Assembly: GCF_024181405.1 (NCBI RefSeq)
Contig: NZ_CP051302.1
Location: forward strand, 682,001 to 746,000
From: Treponema denticola
Lineage (GTDB): Bacteria > Spirochaetota > Spirochaetia > Treponematales > Treponemataceae
Direction of reading: 5' to 3'
DNA: 64,000 nt
Position numbers and translations under genes: made by a program. Position 1 is the first letter of the stretch; every line of letters begins with the position of its first letter. The notes beneath the pieces were generated by a model. The model was not told where the DNA came from. It saw only the letters and a program-made list of their open reading frames with translations, and made no database searches. Positions 16,616 to 26,080 of this stretch are shown in pieces.

Positions 16616-17913
16616 TGAAAGATAAGATAATTTCTATTTTAAAGAATAAAAAAAACATAGACGGATACAGGCTTGTTCTTACAAAGATAAGATCGGGCGA
16701 AATGTTTTTGGTAAGGGATAAGATGGATATGAACCGTGCAAAAAATGTTCTTCATACTTCGCTCACGGTTTATAAAGATTTTGAAGAAGCCGGTAAAAAA
16801 TACAGAGGTTCTGCCGATGTAAGCCTTTCGCCCACAATGGACGAAGAGGAAATAAACAAAAAAATTGAAGAGGCTGCTTTTGCCGCTCAATTTGTTAAAA
16901 ACGAATGGTATCCTCTTAGCCGTCCTTCTTCCGAAAAGCCCTTTAGTATTTCTTCTTCATTCGATACCGAAAACTTAAATGAAGAATTGGTCAAGATTCA
17001 AAAGGCAATTTATAAAAAGCGGGATACGAAAGCCGAAATCAATTCTACCGAAATTTTTATCGACAACATGGAAGTTCAAATATTAAACTCCGAAGGTGTG
17101 GATGTTCGGTTTAAAAAATACAAGGGCTATATTGAAGTTATAACGGATTGTTCTATCGGTAAAGAAGAAGTTGAAATTTACGGGGACAATTCTTTTTCGA
17201 CTGAAAGTGAAAAGCTCATAGATAATATGGTTTCGGAGCAATTAAAGGAAACTGAAGAAAGGGCTCTCGCCGAAAAGGCCAAGCACCTTAAGTCGGTCAA
17301 TGTAATAATCACAAATACGGCCGCCGCTTCTTTTTTTGACTTTTATATTTCGCAAGCCTCCGCTTCGATGGTTTATACAAAGTCTTCCGCTGCTAAGTTG
17401 GGAGAAAACTTTCAAGGAAGCGGGGTAAAAGGAGATAAGCTTAATATCAAGCTCGTTCCCAATATGGCGGGTTCTCCTTATTCTGCCCCCTATGACGGGG
17501 ACGGTCTTCTTTTAAAAGAGCACGAGCTTTATAAGGACGGCATCGTAAAAACTTACCACGGCTCTATAAAGTTTGCTCATTACTTGAATGTAGAACCTAC
17601 GGGCAATATAGTAAATTTTGAAGTCGGTGCAGGAGCTAAAACGGAAGCCGACCTAAAAAAAGAGCCCTATGTCGAAATATTAACCTTTTCCGATTTTTTT
17701 CAGGATGAGGTAACCGGAGACTTCGGCGGCGAGTTCAGGCTTGCCCGCTATTTTGACGGGAAGGCTCTGCACATAATAAATAACGGCTCGATTTCGGGAA
17801 ATATGTTTGATGCCCAAAAAGAATTTTATTTTTCAAAGGAAAGGGTGCAGCATTCAAACTATCTCGGTCCTAAAAGCATTATGATTCCGAATATGGAAGT
17901 CTTGGGAGATTAG
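16615..17913 (+). CDS. Second PmbA/TldE-type subunit
   Basis: 432 aa. It shows the C-terminal family pattern: VIITNTAAASFFDFYI, the YDGDGLLLKEHELYKDG stretch, YLNVEPTGNIVNF and GGEFRLARYFDG. There is no HExxxH zinc motif, as expected for the non-catalytic partner. Translation is coupled to the preceding TldD-type gene through TAATG. The pair is probably a heterodimeric peptidase separate from the first pair. Downstream lie an 18-bp hairpin and an ABC exporter gene on the same strand. Confidence 0.85.
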   Translation: MKDKIISILKNKKNIDGYRLVLTKIRSGEMFLVRDKMDMNRAKNVLHTSLTVYKDFEEAGKKYRGSADVSLSPTMDEEEINKKIEEAAFAAQFVKNEWYPLSRPSSEKPFSISSSFDTENLNEELVKIQKAIYKKRDTKAEINSTEIFIDNMEVQILNSEGVDVRFKKYKGYIEVITDCSIGKEEVEIYGDNSFSTESEKLIDNMVSEQLKETEERALAEKAKHLKSVNVIITNTAAASFFDFYISQASASMVYTKSSAAKLGENFQGSGVKGDKLNIKLVPNMAGSPYSAPYDGDGLLLKEHELYKDGIVKTYHGSIKFAHYLNVEPTGNIVNFEVGAGAKTEADLKKEPYVEILTFSDFFQDEVTGDFGGEFRLARYFDGKALHIINNGSISGNMFDAQKEFYFSKERVQHSNYLGPKSIMIPNMEVLGD

Positions 17914-17962
17914 TGTCAGCCGAAAGTTTTATTCGTGCGGAGGGTTGTTGATTTACGACAAT

Positions 17963-18004
17963 AGAAAGTCAGTGAGGAAAGAGATATTTCCTTATTGACT
18001 TTCT
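17963..18004 (+). other. 18-bp stem hairpin before the ABC exporter gene
   Basis: Bases 17963-17980 and 17987-18004 form an 18-bp stem with two G-T pairs and a six-base loop (GAGATA). It lies between the second PmbA gene and the exporter ATG (18024). The sequence after it is only mildly T-rich, so it could be a terminator or an attenuator-like element, or could protect the mRNA 3' end. Confidence 0.6.
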
Positions 18005-18023
18005 TATTATGGACGGAGGAACT

Positions 18024-19628
18024 ATGTCGATATTTAAGTTAATACTGTCTAAGAAAAAAGAGTTATTAATAATTACGCTCTTTATGATACTGGCCCAGCT
18101 ATTGTCGCAAGGAATTCCCACCTTAATAAAATTTATTTCGGATAATTTTCTTGATAGTCCGCCTTTAATAATTTTAGCTTTGGCGGGAGGCTTGACAGCA
18201 GCAGGATTTGTACAATATTTTTCGGATTATTTGGCGGATAAATATTATTGGAAATTTACAAACGGTATCGGTTTGGAATTGTTAAAAGAATTTTTAATGA
18301 TAGTGATGAACAGTAAAACTTTAGTGTTTTCTAAAATGAGCCCTGATGAGCTGTCAAGGATGGCAACAAGCGATATTCAACAATTAAAAGAAGCTGTAAT
18401 TAAGCAGTATTTTATATCTATAAGTACTGTCATTAAAGTGCTGACCTTATTATTATTTGTTTTGTTATTGGATTATAAATTGGGCTTGATAACAATTCTT
18501 TGGTATATACTTTTTTATTGTGTAAGTAAAAAACTTGTAGATAAAATAAGCAAGGATAGAATAAATGAAAGAGCTAATTATACGGAGGTAATGGCTTTAG
18601 CAAAGGATGCCGTATATGGAAATTTCGATTTAAAATATTACGCTTCCTATAACGGCTTTTTTAAGCATTTGGAAAAAATCAATAAAAAATATATTTCGTC
18701 TCATATTTCTCTTATGCTGACCAGCTCTCAATCCCGTTATTTAAAGTATATCGGTAATTTTACAAGTATCGCTATTATTATCTGCTATAAAACTTTTATT
18801 TCGCCCGATGTAAGTACGGGTACCGTATTGGCAATGTATATGTATTCTATGAACTACGCTGCCGTCTTTAATAGTATTTTAACATTAAGAACTTATTCAA
18901 AAGATGTTAAAGCCTTAAAAAAGCCTGTAGAAGATTTTTTTAAACTGGCAAAGGAAAAAGAAAATGATGCTTCTATCATTTGCAAAGAAATAAATAATAT
19001 AAAACTCAAAAACTTGAGTGTTTCTTATGACGATAAAAATATATTCAGCAGTTTTAATTGCGAATTTACAAAACATAATGTTTATTTAATAAACGGTAAA
19101 AGCGGAGCAGGAAAGACAAGTTTAATCAATGCTCTTTTGGGAGAAATCGATTATAAAGGTTCTATTCTTTTTAATGATGTTCGGTTTGAAAACATCGATA
19201 GAAATTCGTTAAAAGAAAAAATAGGAATTATTCATCAAAATATATATTTAATCGGCGGAACAGTCAAAGAAAATATTTTATTGTTTAATGATAGGTACTC
19301 TGATGCCGAGCTTGAGACGGCAGCAAAAATTGCGGGTATTAAAGATTTAACACAGCACATAGGTACAAGTGAAATTGATAAGGTTTCAGGAGGAGAGAGA
19401 AAGCGGATTGCTTTGGCCCGTCTGATGCTGAACATTGCGGAAAAGGATTTAATTATTTTAGATGAAACATTTGCTAATTTGGATATAAATTCTATTCACT
19501 CAATTTTAACCCAAGTCCTTAATAAATCTAAGGATAAGATTTTAATTATCATATCACATGATGAAGCGGTACAAAAATTTCTTAGTGGCAATACAGATTT
19601 AAGGATATTAAAAATTGGAAGTGAATAA
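18024..19628 (+). CDS. ABC half-transporter (membrane domain fused to ATPase)
   Basis: 534 aa from the ATG at 18024 (GGAGG four bases before it). The N-terminal 310 residues hold about six hydrophobic helices (first: LLIITLFMILAQLLSQ). The C-terminal ATPase has Walker A GKSGAGKTS, the signature VSGGERKRIALARL, Walker B LIILDETFANLD and the switch His in ISHDEA. The layout is that of ABCB-type exporters, which work as dimers. No second half-transporter is adjacent, so a homodimer is likely. No peptidase C39 domain is present. The substrate is unknown; proximity to a TldD/PmbA pair makes a small peptide one possibility (inference). Confidence 0.88.
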   Translation: MSIFKLILSKKKELLIITLFMILAQLLSQGIPTLIKFISDNFLDSPPLIILALAGGLTAAGFVQYFSDYLADKYYWKFTNGIGLELLKEFLMIVMNSKTLVFSKMSPDELSRMATSDIQQLKEAVIKQYFISISTVIKVLTLLLFVLLLDYKLGLITILWYILFYCVSKKLVDKISKDRINERANYTEVMALAKDAVYGNFDLKYYASYNGFFKHLEKINKKYISSHISLMLTSSQSRYLKYIGNFTSIAIIICYKTFISPDVSTGTVLAMYMYSMNYAAVFNSILTLRTYSKDVKALKKPVEDFFKLAKEKENDASIICKEINNIKLKNLSVSYDDKNIFSSFNCEFTKHNVYLINGKSGAGKTSLINALLGEIDYKGSILFNDVRFENIDRNSLKEKIGIIHQNIYLIGGTVKENILLFNDRYSDAELETAAKIAGIKDLTQHIGTSEIDKVSGGERKRIALARLMLNIAEKDLIILDETFANLDINSIHSILTQVLNKSKDKILIIISHDEAVQKFLSGNTDLRILKIGSE

Positions 19629-19650
19629 AGGAATTCTTAAAAATTAAGGA

Positions 19651-19679
19651 TTGATATTATATTCAAATTGATTTATAGT
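19651..19679 (+). promoter_or_regulatory. Promoter before the HerA-like gene
   Basis: TTGATA (19651-19656), 17-base spacer, TATAGT (19674-19679), about 60 bases before the ATG at 19740. An 11-base palindrome (19691-19701) lies in the leader. Confidence 0.5.
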
Positions 19680-19739
19680 ACATACAATGACCGATAATCG
19701 GAGGGAGCCGGTTTAAGGTCGGTTTATTGGGAGGTTTAT

Positions 19740-21287
19740 ATGGAAAAAGGTATTTTTATCGGAGTAGGAGAGAACAGGGTAGAGCTTTTGGCTAATCGTG
19801 CAAATAGGCACGGCCTCATTGCCGGGGCTACGGGAACAGGAAAGACTATTACCTTAAAGGTAATTGCAGAGGCTTTTAGCGACATGGGTGTTCCCGTTTT
19901 TTTGCCCGATGTAAAGGGAGACTTATGCAGTTTTGCCGAAAAGGGCGAGGCTAATCAAAAAATAAACGAAAGACTTGGCCTTTTGGGGCTTTCCGAATTC
20001 GAGTTTAAATCCTATCCTATACGCCTTTGGAGTATCTTAAAAGAAACCGGTCATCCCATCCGCACTACCATATCTGAGATGGGGCCCCTTCTTCTATCCA
20101 AACTTTTAAATTTAAACGAGGTTCAAGCAGGTGTTCTAAACATTGCCTTTAGAGTAGCAGATGAGGATGGATTACTCCTTTTGGATATAAAAGACCTAAA
20201 ATCGATCTTGGTTTATATAGGCGAAAACAGCAAAGATTTAAAGCTTAAATACGGCAATATTTCCGATTCTTCTATAGGAGCAATTCAACGGGCTCTCCTC
20301 ATTTTGGAAGGAGAGGGTGCCGAGAATTTTTTTGCAGAGCCTGCCTTGGAAATTGCCGATTTTTTTAAGCTTACCTCGGACGGGAGGGGCTATATAAACG
20401 TTTTAAATTCTACGAGCCTCTATCAAAGGCCAAATCTTTACTCGACATTTTTGCTTTGGTTTTTGTCCGAGCTTTATGAAAATCTCCCTGAAGCCGGAGA
20501 CACGGAAAAACCGAAAATCGTTTTCTTTTTTGATGAAGCTCATCTTCTTTTTAATAATTTATCTTCAGTCCTCATCGAAAAGATAGAGACCATGATCAGA
20601 CTTATCCGCTCAAAGGGTGTTGCCGTTTTTTTTGTTACGCAAAATCCTGCCGATTTGCCTGAAAGTATTTTAAGCCAGTTAGGAAATAAATTTCAACATG
20701 CTCTCAGGGCATTTACTCCCAAGGACCAAAAGGCCATAAAGCTTTCGGCCGAAACTTTCAGGTCTAATCCTAAATTCGATACGGCTAAGGTTCTTACAGA
20801 GCTTAAAACTGGTGAAGCCCTTGTTTCCCTCTTACAGGAAGACGGAAGTCCATCTGTAAGTCAAAGGGTTCTGATAGCTCCTCCTAAGAGTAAGATAGGA
20901 ACTGTAGGGGAGGCAAAACTTAAAGCTATTGTTGAAGAGTCTCCCCTTCTTTATAAGTACAAGGATATAATCGACAGGGAATCCGCCTATGAAATTCTTA
21001 CGGGCCGGTTTGAAGAAAAGAAGCTTGTTGCCGAAAGAGAACTTGAAGAAAAACGTCTTACCAAGGAGGCTGCTGCAAAGGCAAAAGAAGAGGCTGCCTT
21101 AATCAGGGCCGAGAATGCCCGAATACGGGCAGAAAATGCAAGGCGCCGTTTGGAAGAGAGTCAAAATAAAAAACAAAGAAGCGAGGCAGGAAGGCTGGGC
21201 CGTGTCTTGGTTGACAGCATGACCCGTACGGTAGGCAGAGAAATTACCCGCGGAGTTTTCGGTTCTATAAAAAAGATGTTTAAGTAG
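19740..21287 (+). CDS. HerA-like ATPase (DUF853 / YjgR type)
   Basis: 515 aa. The N terminus has HGLIAGATGTGKTIT (Walker A) and FLPDVKGDLCSFA, a hallmark of DUF853. Walker B is KIVFFFDEAHLLF, followed by AVFFVTQNPADLPE and LGNKFQHALRAFTPKD (the HerA/FtsK-like Gln and Arg motifs). A C-terminal Ala/Glu/Arg-rich coiled coil (residues about 425-480) precedes a basic tail. The family is hexameric DNA-translocase-like, but the cellular role of DUF853 proteins is not settled. GGGAGG is present before the ATG and the gene has its own promoter. Confidence 0.88.
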   Translation: MEKGIFIGVGENRVELLANRANRHGLIAGATGTGKTITLKVIAEAFSDMGVPVFLPDVKGDLCSFAEKGEANQKINERLGLLGLSEFEFKSYPIRLWSILKETGHPIRTTISEMGPLLLSKLLNLNEVQAGVLNIAFRVADEDGLLLLDIKDLKSILVYIGENSKDLKLKYGNISDSSIGAIQRALLILEGEGAENFFAEPALEIADFFKLTSDGRGYINVLNSTSLYQRPNLYSTFLLWFLSELYENLPEAGDTEKPKIVFFFDEAHLLFNNLSSVLIEKIETMIRLIRSKGVAVFFVTQNPADLPESILSQLGNKFQHALRAFTPKDQKAIKLSAETFRSNPKFDTAKVLTELKTGEALVSLLQEDGSPSVSQRVLIAPPKSKIGTVGEAKLKAIVEESPLLYKYKDIIDRESAYEILTGRFEEKKLVAERELEEKRLTKEAAAKAKEEAALIRAENARIRAENARRRLEESQNKKQRSEAGRLGRVLVDSMTRTVGREITRGVFGSIKKMFK

Positions 21288-21301
21288 GTTAAGGCTAAAA
21301 G

Positions 21302-21838
21302 GTGTTTAAAAAAACTAAAAGAAAACTCCTTTATTTTGTTTGCTTTATATTTTTTTTTGCTTTTATCAAGTCTTGTGTCTTTGATGTAAAGAAGGTTTCC
21401 GGCCCTTCTATGGAGCCTTCTTTAAAGGACGGGGACTGTGTATTTATTTTTAAAGCTGCCTACGGTATAAAGCATCCTTTAAAAAATAAGTATATTTTCC
21501 GTTGGTCAAGACCTAAAAGCGGCGATATAATCGTGTACCGAAAAGACGGGCATTTTACCGTAAAAAGATGCGTAGGTATTTCGGAAGAACCTATAGAATT
21601 TTCTAAAAAATTAGGGTACAATTACGATTATTCGATGAAGGTTTCCGGAAAAGATATACCCTTGACGGCTATACAATTCCGCAATTTAGGCGGTATGTCC
21701 GATGAAGAAAAGGTGCGGGTTCCGGCGGGCTATGTTTTAGCCTTGGGAGATAATCTAAAAGAGTCTCATGATTCCCGCGATTACGGTTTTGGCCTCGTTG
21801 ACGGTATTTACGGTAAGGTTTTTATATGGAAGAAGTAG
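21302..21838 (+). CDS. lepB: Signal peptidase I
   Basis: 178 aa from a GTG at 21302. An N-terminal membrane anchor (YFVCFIFFFAFIKS) is followed by the catalytic Ser36 in SGPSMEPS and Lys88 in FTVKRCVG, and the C-terminal box GDNLKESHDSRDYG. It cleaves signal peptides from exported proteins at the outer face of the inner membrane. The end overlaps the following PBP gene by 13 bases, an operon arrangement. No lepA or rnc is nearby. Confidence 0.94.
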   Translation: MFKKTKRKLLYFVCFIFFFAFIKSCVFDVKKVSGPSMEPSLKDGDCVFIFKAAYGIKHPLKNKYIFRWSRPKSGDIIVYRKDGHFTVKRCVGISEEPIEFSKKLGYNYDYSMKVSGKDIPLTAIQFRNLGGMSDEEKVRVPAGYVLALGDNLKESHDSRDYGFGLVDGIYGKVFIWKK

Positions 21839-23688
21839 ATAGTTTTATTTCAAAACCTAGGTTTTGGTTTTTTATAAGTCTTGTAATTATTTTTGTTGTT
21901 TTGCTTATACTCCAATTTGCAAAGTACATGATAATGAAAGAACCTGTAGTGATTACGCCTAAGGTTTCGACTGAAAGGGGGACTATATATGACAGAAATA
22001 AAAAAATCCTTGCAGTTCAGACAACTATTTATAATCTTTATGCCGATAAAACCCTTATGAAAAATCCTGCCGAGGCGGCGAAGGTCTTGGCCCCTGTTTT
22101 AATGCAAAACGAATCAGATCTCTTGGAAAAAATTCAAGATTCCAAATCCAATTTTTTATATTTAAAAAAAAGAATGAGCGAAAGTGAAAGGGATTTGGTT
22201 AAAAACGTTATAGATGAAAATAAATTAAGCGGTATCAGGTTTGAGTCTGTGTTTAACCGCACCTATCCCGAAAATACCTTAGCCTCTACAGTCGTAGGTT
22301 TTTTAGGTGATGACGGCAGGGGTAAAACAGGCGTAGAATACTCCCTTCAAAATATTCTCTCTCCTCCTCCTGAAACAAAGGGTTATACAGGCAAGGGCTA
22401 CGATGTTTATCTAAGCATAGACGGAAACATTCAGTACATGCTCGAAAAAATTATATCGAAAACGATGGAAGAAACAAAGGCTCAATCTGCCGTTTTTCTT
22501 GCTGTTGATGCAAAGACCGGAGAAGTCCTCGCCTATGTAAACTCTCCTTCTGCTTCCCTTGCAAACTTTATAGAAAGCACGCCTGAACAGCGCCTTGATC
22601 GTCCTGCAAACTATGTTTATGAGCCGGGGTCGGTTTTTAAGATATTTTCTATGGCTGCCTTTTTGGAGTTGGGTACTACTAAGGACGGGCAAGTCTATGA
22701 TTGCAATGCTCTTTTTGAATTTAACAAGCCCAATGTAAAACCAATAACCTGTTTAAAGACTCATGGAAGGGTAAGCCCGCGGGATGTAATCCGTCTTTCA
22801 TGTAACGATGCAACTGCTCAGATTGCCGATATTACCGAAAAAAATGCTTTTTATGAAAAGATTAAACTTTTCGGTTTCGGCTCCAAAACCAATATAGAGC
22901 TTCCGGGAGAGACGGCCGGTCTTCTTGCCTCCCCTCAAAACTGGTCTATCCGCACAAAGCACACAATTGCTATGGGGCAGGAAATAGGAGTTTCAGCATT
23001 GCAGCTGGTTGAAGCTGCAACGGCCTTTACAAATAAAGGTTCCACTTTGAGGCTTTCTCTTATTTCAAAGGTTGCCGACAAGGAAGGAAACATTGTCTAT
23101 CTTCATAAGCCATCGGTTTTAAACAAGGTTATATCCGAAAAAAATGCCGAGCTGCTTTTAAGCTATATGAGAACGGGCTCCATAGAGGGTATAGCTTGGA
23201 GGGCCTCTATCAACGGAGTTCCCATTGCAGTAAAAACCGGAACAGCTCAGATGGCAAATGAGAAAGGCGGGGGCTACAGTAAGACCGATTTTATTTCAAG
23301 CTGTATAGGAATTTTTCCGGCAGATGATCCTAAGATTATTTTATATACGGCAGTCATAAAACCTGTCGGACAAATATACGGCTCCGTTATTGCGGCTCCC
23401 GTAATTTCCGAGGCCTCGAACGAAATTATAGATTATCTCGGGCTTGCAAGGGAAAACGCCCCAACCGTTGAGCATACGGGACGGATCCCCATAAGCGAAA
23501 ATAAACCTGTCGTCTTAAAAGATAAGATGCCCGACTTAACGGGTGTTCCAAAAAAACTTTTGCTTGAGCTTCTTTTACAAAAAGACTTTTCGGTAAAAAT
23601 TACAGGTGACGGATATGTCGTCTCTCAAAGTCCTCCGCCCGGCACACCTCTTAAAAAAGGAATGAAAATTGAGCTCAATCTCGAATAA
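21826..23688 (+). CDS. Class B penicillin-binding protein with C-terminal PASTA domain (FtsI-like)
   Basis: 620 aa. A single N-terminal membrane helix (FFISLVIIFVVLLILQF), a dimerisation domain, then the transpeptidase with Ser269 in PGSVFKIF, the SCND motif and Lys470 in VKTGTAQM. A PASTA-like domain (MPDLTGVPKKLLLELLLQ onward) ends the protein. It cross-links peptidoglycan in the periplasm and fits the septal FtsI/PBP3 type better than PBP2, which is encoded separately at 61100. It overlaps lepB at its start by 13 bases and the next gene at its end by 20. Confidence 0.9.
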   Translation: MEEVDSFISKPRFWFFISLVIIFVVLLILQFAKYMIMKEPVVITPKVSTERGTIYDRNKKILAVQTTIYNLYADKTLMKNPAEAAKVLAPVLMQNESDLLEKIQDSKSNFLYLKKRMSESERDLVKNVIDENKLSGIRFESVFNRTYPENTLASTVVGFLGDDGRGKTGVEYSLQNILSPPPETKGYTGKGYDVYLSIDGNIQYMLEKIISKTMEETKAQSAVFLAVDAKTGEVLAYVNSPSASLANFIESTPEQRLDRPANYVYEPGSVFKIFSMAAFLELGTTKDGQVYDCNALFEFNKPNVKPITCLKTHGRVSPRDVIRLSCNDATAQIADITEKNAFYEKIKLFGFGSKTNIELPGETAGLLASPQNWSIRTKHTIAMGQEIGVSALQLVEAATAFTNKGSTLRLSLISKVADKEGNIVYLHKPSVLNKVISEKNAELLLSYMRTGSIEGIAWRASINGVPIAVKTGTAQMANEKGGGYSKTDFISSCIGIFPADDPKIILYTAVIKPVGQIYGSVIAAPVISEASNEIIDYLGLARENAPTVEHTGRIPISENKPVVLKDKMPDLTGVPKKLLLELLLQKDFSVKITGDGYVVSQSPPPGTPLKKGMKIELNLE

Positions 23689-25600
23689 AGAAAGCGCCGG
23701 CAATCGTGAAATTTTGTATAAGAACCTTTTTCATAATGCGGAGCTTTTTACTTGCCGGTTTCCTGAGCTCTCTGCTGCCTTGGGCCTTGACTCCGAGATC
23801 GGTATTAAACAATTTGCCGAAAGAATTCCTGAAAGCTATTATCTCGAAGAAGCAAAATTAAAAGAAAAAGATAAAAAGATTTTTACTGCACGCATAAACG
23901 GAAAATACCTGCATTCAAAATATAATCCTATAAGCGAGGCCGAAAAAAATATCTCCCTTGATTTTTTTAAAGATAAAAAGGCTAAAAGCTCTTGTATTTT
24001 TTGCGGCCTTGGTTTGGGCTATACTCAAGAACTTTATGCAAAAAAATATCCTAAATCTTCGCTGATTATAATTGAGCCCGACCTCTTTGTTTTTTTTCTT
24101 TTTTTACAAAGCCGTCCTTTGGATGATTTTTTTATGCACGAAAATCTGATTCTTCTTTTAGGCCTTTATCCGAAAGATGTGTTGGATTTTTTTGAAAGCA
24201 AATCTTTTTTTGATATTCCCGCTTTTAAAATTCAGCCATTGATTGATGTAAGTTCTTCTTGGTTTTCAGAGTTTGAGGCCTTAAAAAAACGGAGAAATGA
24301 AAAGACAAATTTAAACAAAAATACCTTAAAAAAATTCGGAAAACTTTGGCTTAAAAATTTTTTAAAAAATATGGAACAAACCGAAGGTCTTTTTGGCATC
24401 AATAAAATAGAAAATATTTTTGCTTCTTGTCCTGCTTTGATAATTGCTGCAGGGCCAGGCTTGGATGATACGATAAATCTTGTAAAAGAAAATGAAGATA
24501 AGTTTATAATCATTGCGGCAGATACGGCTGTAAGGGCTTGTCATAGGCATGGCCTAAAACCCGACTTTATTCTTTTAATGGATGCTCAATATTGGAACTA
24601 TCTTCATCTTGCAGACCTCGACATTTCGGATTCGATTCTTATTACCGAATCTTCCGTATATCCGGCCGTTTTCCGGCTTAAAACAAAAGCCAAGTTTTTA
24701 TGCACTTCCATGTTTCCCCTTGCTCAATATATAGAAAAACTTATAGGCGAAAAGGGTAAACTTGTTACCGGCGGTTCCGTTGCAACAGCTTGCTGGGATT
24801 TTGCAAGAATTTTAGGCTGTTCTGAAATTATTTTTGCAGGACTCGATTTAGCCTTTCCCGATTTTCAAACCCACTTTAAGGGAAGCCGCTTTGAAGAAGA
24901 TGTAAATGCTTTTTCAAACCGGTTTTTTCCTTCGGAAACAGCTTCGCATCTAAGCCTTTATTCCGCCTCGCCTCAATTAAAAGAAGGCTATGAGGGAAAG
25001 GTTTTAAGCGACAAGAGAATGCAGATGTATGCTTGGTGGTTTGAAAGTAAGATTGCCGAGTTCCCCGATATTAAAACCTATAATCTTTTACCGCAGGGCT
25101 TAAAAATTCCGAATATGCCGGCCCTAAGTATGGAAGAGTTTTTACTTAAAGCAAAAGCTTCGCCTCTTTCAAAAAAAATAAAAATCGAAAAGATGAGTGC
25201 TTTACCTAACTTGTCTTCTAAAAAAGAAGACAGTCTTGGCCGAACTTCTCCAAACCTTTCCTCGGCCTTAAAAGAATTAAGTACCGATTTGGAAAAAATA
25301 ATGAAGCTTGCAAAAGAGGGTATGGATATATGCCGGAATCTTTTAGACTCTTTAAAAAACGGAAAGTCACTTGAAGATTCTATCATAAATAAAAGCATAG
25401 AGAGCTTAAACCTTATCGACGAAAAAATAAAAACCGATAAGACCAATACCATAATAGGCTTTGACCTCTTGCTTGATGAAGATGAAATCAAGCCCGGTAA
25501 CGGCAAATCTTTTACCTCCGTTTACGAAGAAAATTTTTTAATTTATAAAAAGATATACGAAACCTGTGCCTTAATTTATCCTTTAAAAATCAAAAGATAG
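23669..25600 (+). CDS. Maf/DUF115-like motility-associated glycosyltransferase
   Basis: 643 aa from a TTG at 23669, preceded by AAGGA at seven bases. The central region has the DUF115 (MptE-like, Maf) pattern: ALIIAAGPGLDD, IIIAADTAVRACHRHGLKPD, LLMDAQYWNYLHL, TGGSVATACWDFARILGC and IIFAGLDLAFPDFQTH. Maf proteins transfer nonulosonic acids such as pseudaminic or legionaminic acid to flagellins. A flagellin-glycosylation role is likely in a spirochaete with glycosylated flagella but is inference. The gene starts inside the PBP gene and its end overlaps a convergent CPBP gene by 25 bases. Confidence 0.85.
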   Translation: MSSISNKESAGNREILYKNLFHNAELFTCRFPELSAALGLDSEIGIKQFAERIPESYYLEEAKLKEKDKKIFTARINGKYLHSKYNPISEAEKNISLDFFKDKKAKSSCIFCGLGLGYTQELYAKKYPKSSLIIIEPDLFVFFLFLQSRPLDDFFMHENLILLLGLYPKDVLDFFESKSFFDIPAFKIQPLIDVSSSWFSEFEALKKRRNEKTNLNKNTLKKFGKLWLKNFLKNMEQTEGLFGINKIENIFASCPALIIAAGPGLDDTINLVKENEDKFIIIAADTAVRACHRHGLKPDFILLMDAQYWNYLHLADLDISDSILITESSVYPAVFRLKTKAKFLCTSMFPLAQYIEKLIGEKGKLVTGGSVATACWDFARILGCSEIIFAGLDLAFPDFQTHFKGSRFEEDVNAFSNRFFPSETASHLSLYSASPQLKEGYEGKVLSDKRMQMYAWWFESKIAEFPDIKTYNLLPQGLKIPNMPALSMEEFLLKAKASPLSKKIKIEKMSALPNLSSKKEDSLGRTSPNLSSALKELSTDLEKIMKLAKEGMDICRNLLDSLKNGKSLEDSIINKSIESLNLIDEKIKTDKTNTIIGFDLLLDEDEIKPGNGKSFTSVYEENFLIYKKIYETCALIYPLKIKR

Positions 25601-26070
25601 ATGATTCCGTTGTGGACAGAGTGAAGTACTATAACGCAAAGAGCCGCTTTTATACTTGCCGTTGTTATGTTGCATTTGGCAGAGGATTTTTTTTGTATAA
25701 GAACATATAATACTCTAAAAATTATTCCTGCGGCCGCAGCATAAAGCACATTAAAGGGACCTAAATAACGGTGAGCCAGAGCAAAAAAAATGACCGGAAG
25801 AATTTCATAGGCGGCAAAGGCCGATTTAAAGCTCTTAGAATTTTCTCGGTAAAAACTTTTTATTCTATACGGTAAATATATTCGGTATAGAATTTCTTCA
25901 TAGGCTGCAAAAAAAACTATTTTCGATATAAAGACTAAAACATAAAAGATACCTTCCGGCTGAGGCGGCGGGGTAAAATCCCTCTTATTTAACATCGGAG
26001 GAAGGACAAAAATGGTGAAAATGAAGATAAATTCAAGTAAAAACCTTAGAGTCTTCTTATCAAAATGCAT
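25576..26070 (-). CDS. CPBP-family intramembrane metalloprotease
   Basis: 164 aa with four or five hydrophobic helices. The CPBP (Abi/Rce1-like) residues are visible: EE in YEEILYRIYLPYR, H in FFALAHRYLG, and H/N in LHSVHNGIIYL. These are membrane proteases of mostly unknown substrate; some give bacteriocin self-immunity or process prenylated proteins. It is shorter than typical members (200-300 aa) and consists of little more than the catalytic core. It converges with the Maf-like gene. A TATAAT ends ten bases from its ATG with no Shine-Dalgarno site. Confidence 0.82.
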   Translation of the reverse strand: MHFDKKTLRFLLEFIFIFTIFVLPPMLNKRDFTPPPQPEGIFYVLVFISKIVFFAAYEEILYRIYLPYRIKSFYRENSKSFKSAFAAYEILPVIFFALAHRYLGPFNVLYAAAAGIIFRVLYVLIQKKSSAKCNITTASIKAALCVIVLHSVHNGIIYLLIFKG

Positions 26071-26080
26071 AATTTATGGT

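Noticed and set aside
17963..18004. Hairpin as the terminator of the second TldD/PmbA unit
   Set aside because: There is no proper T-run after the stem, so I kept it as an unassigned structure rather than calling a terminator.
17914..18023. Precursor peptide gene for the TldD/PmbA-exporter locus
   Set aside because: The only short frame (a nine-codon GTG start in the gap) has no ribosome site and no peptide-like composition.
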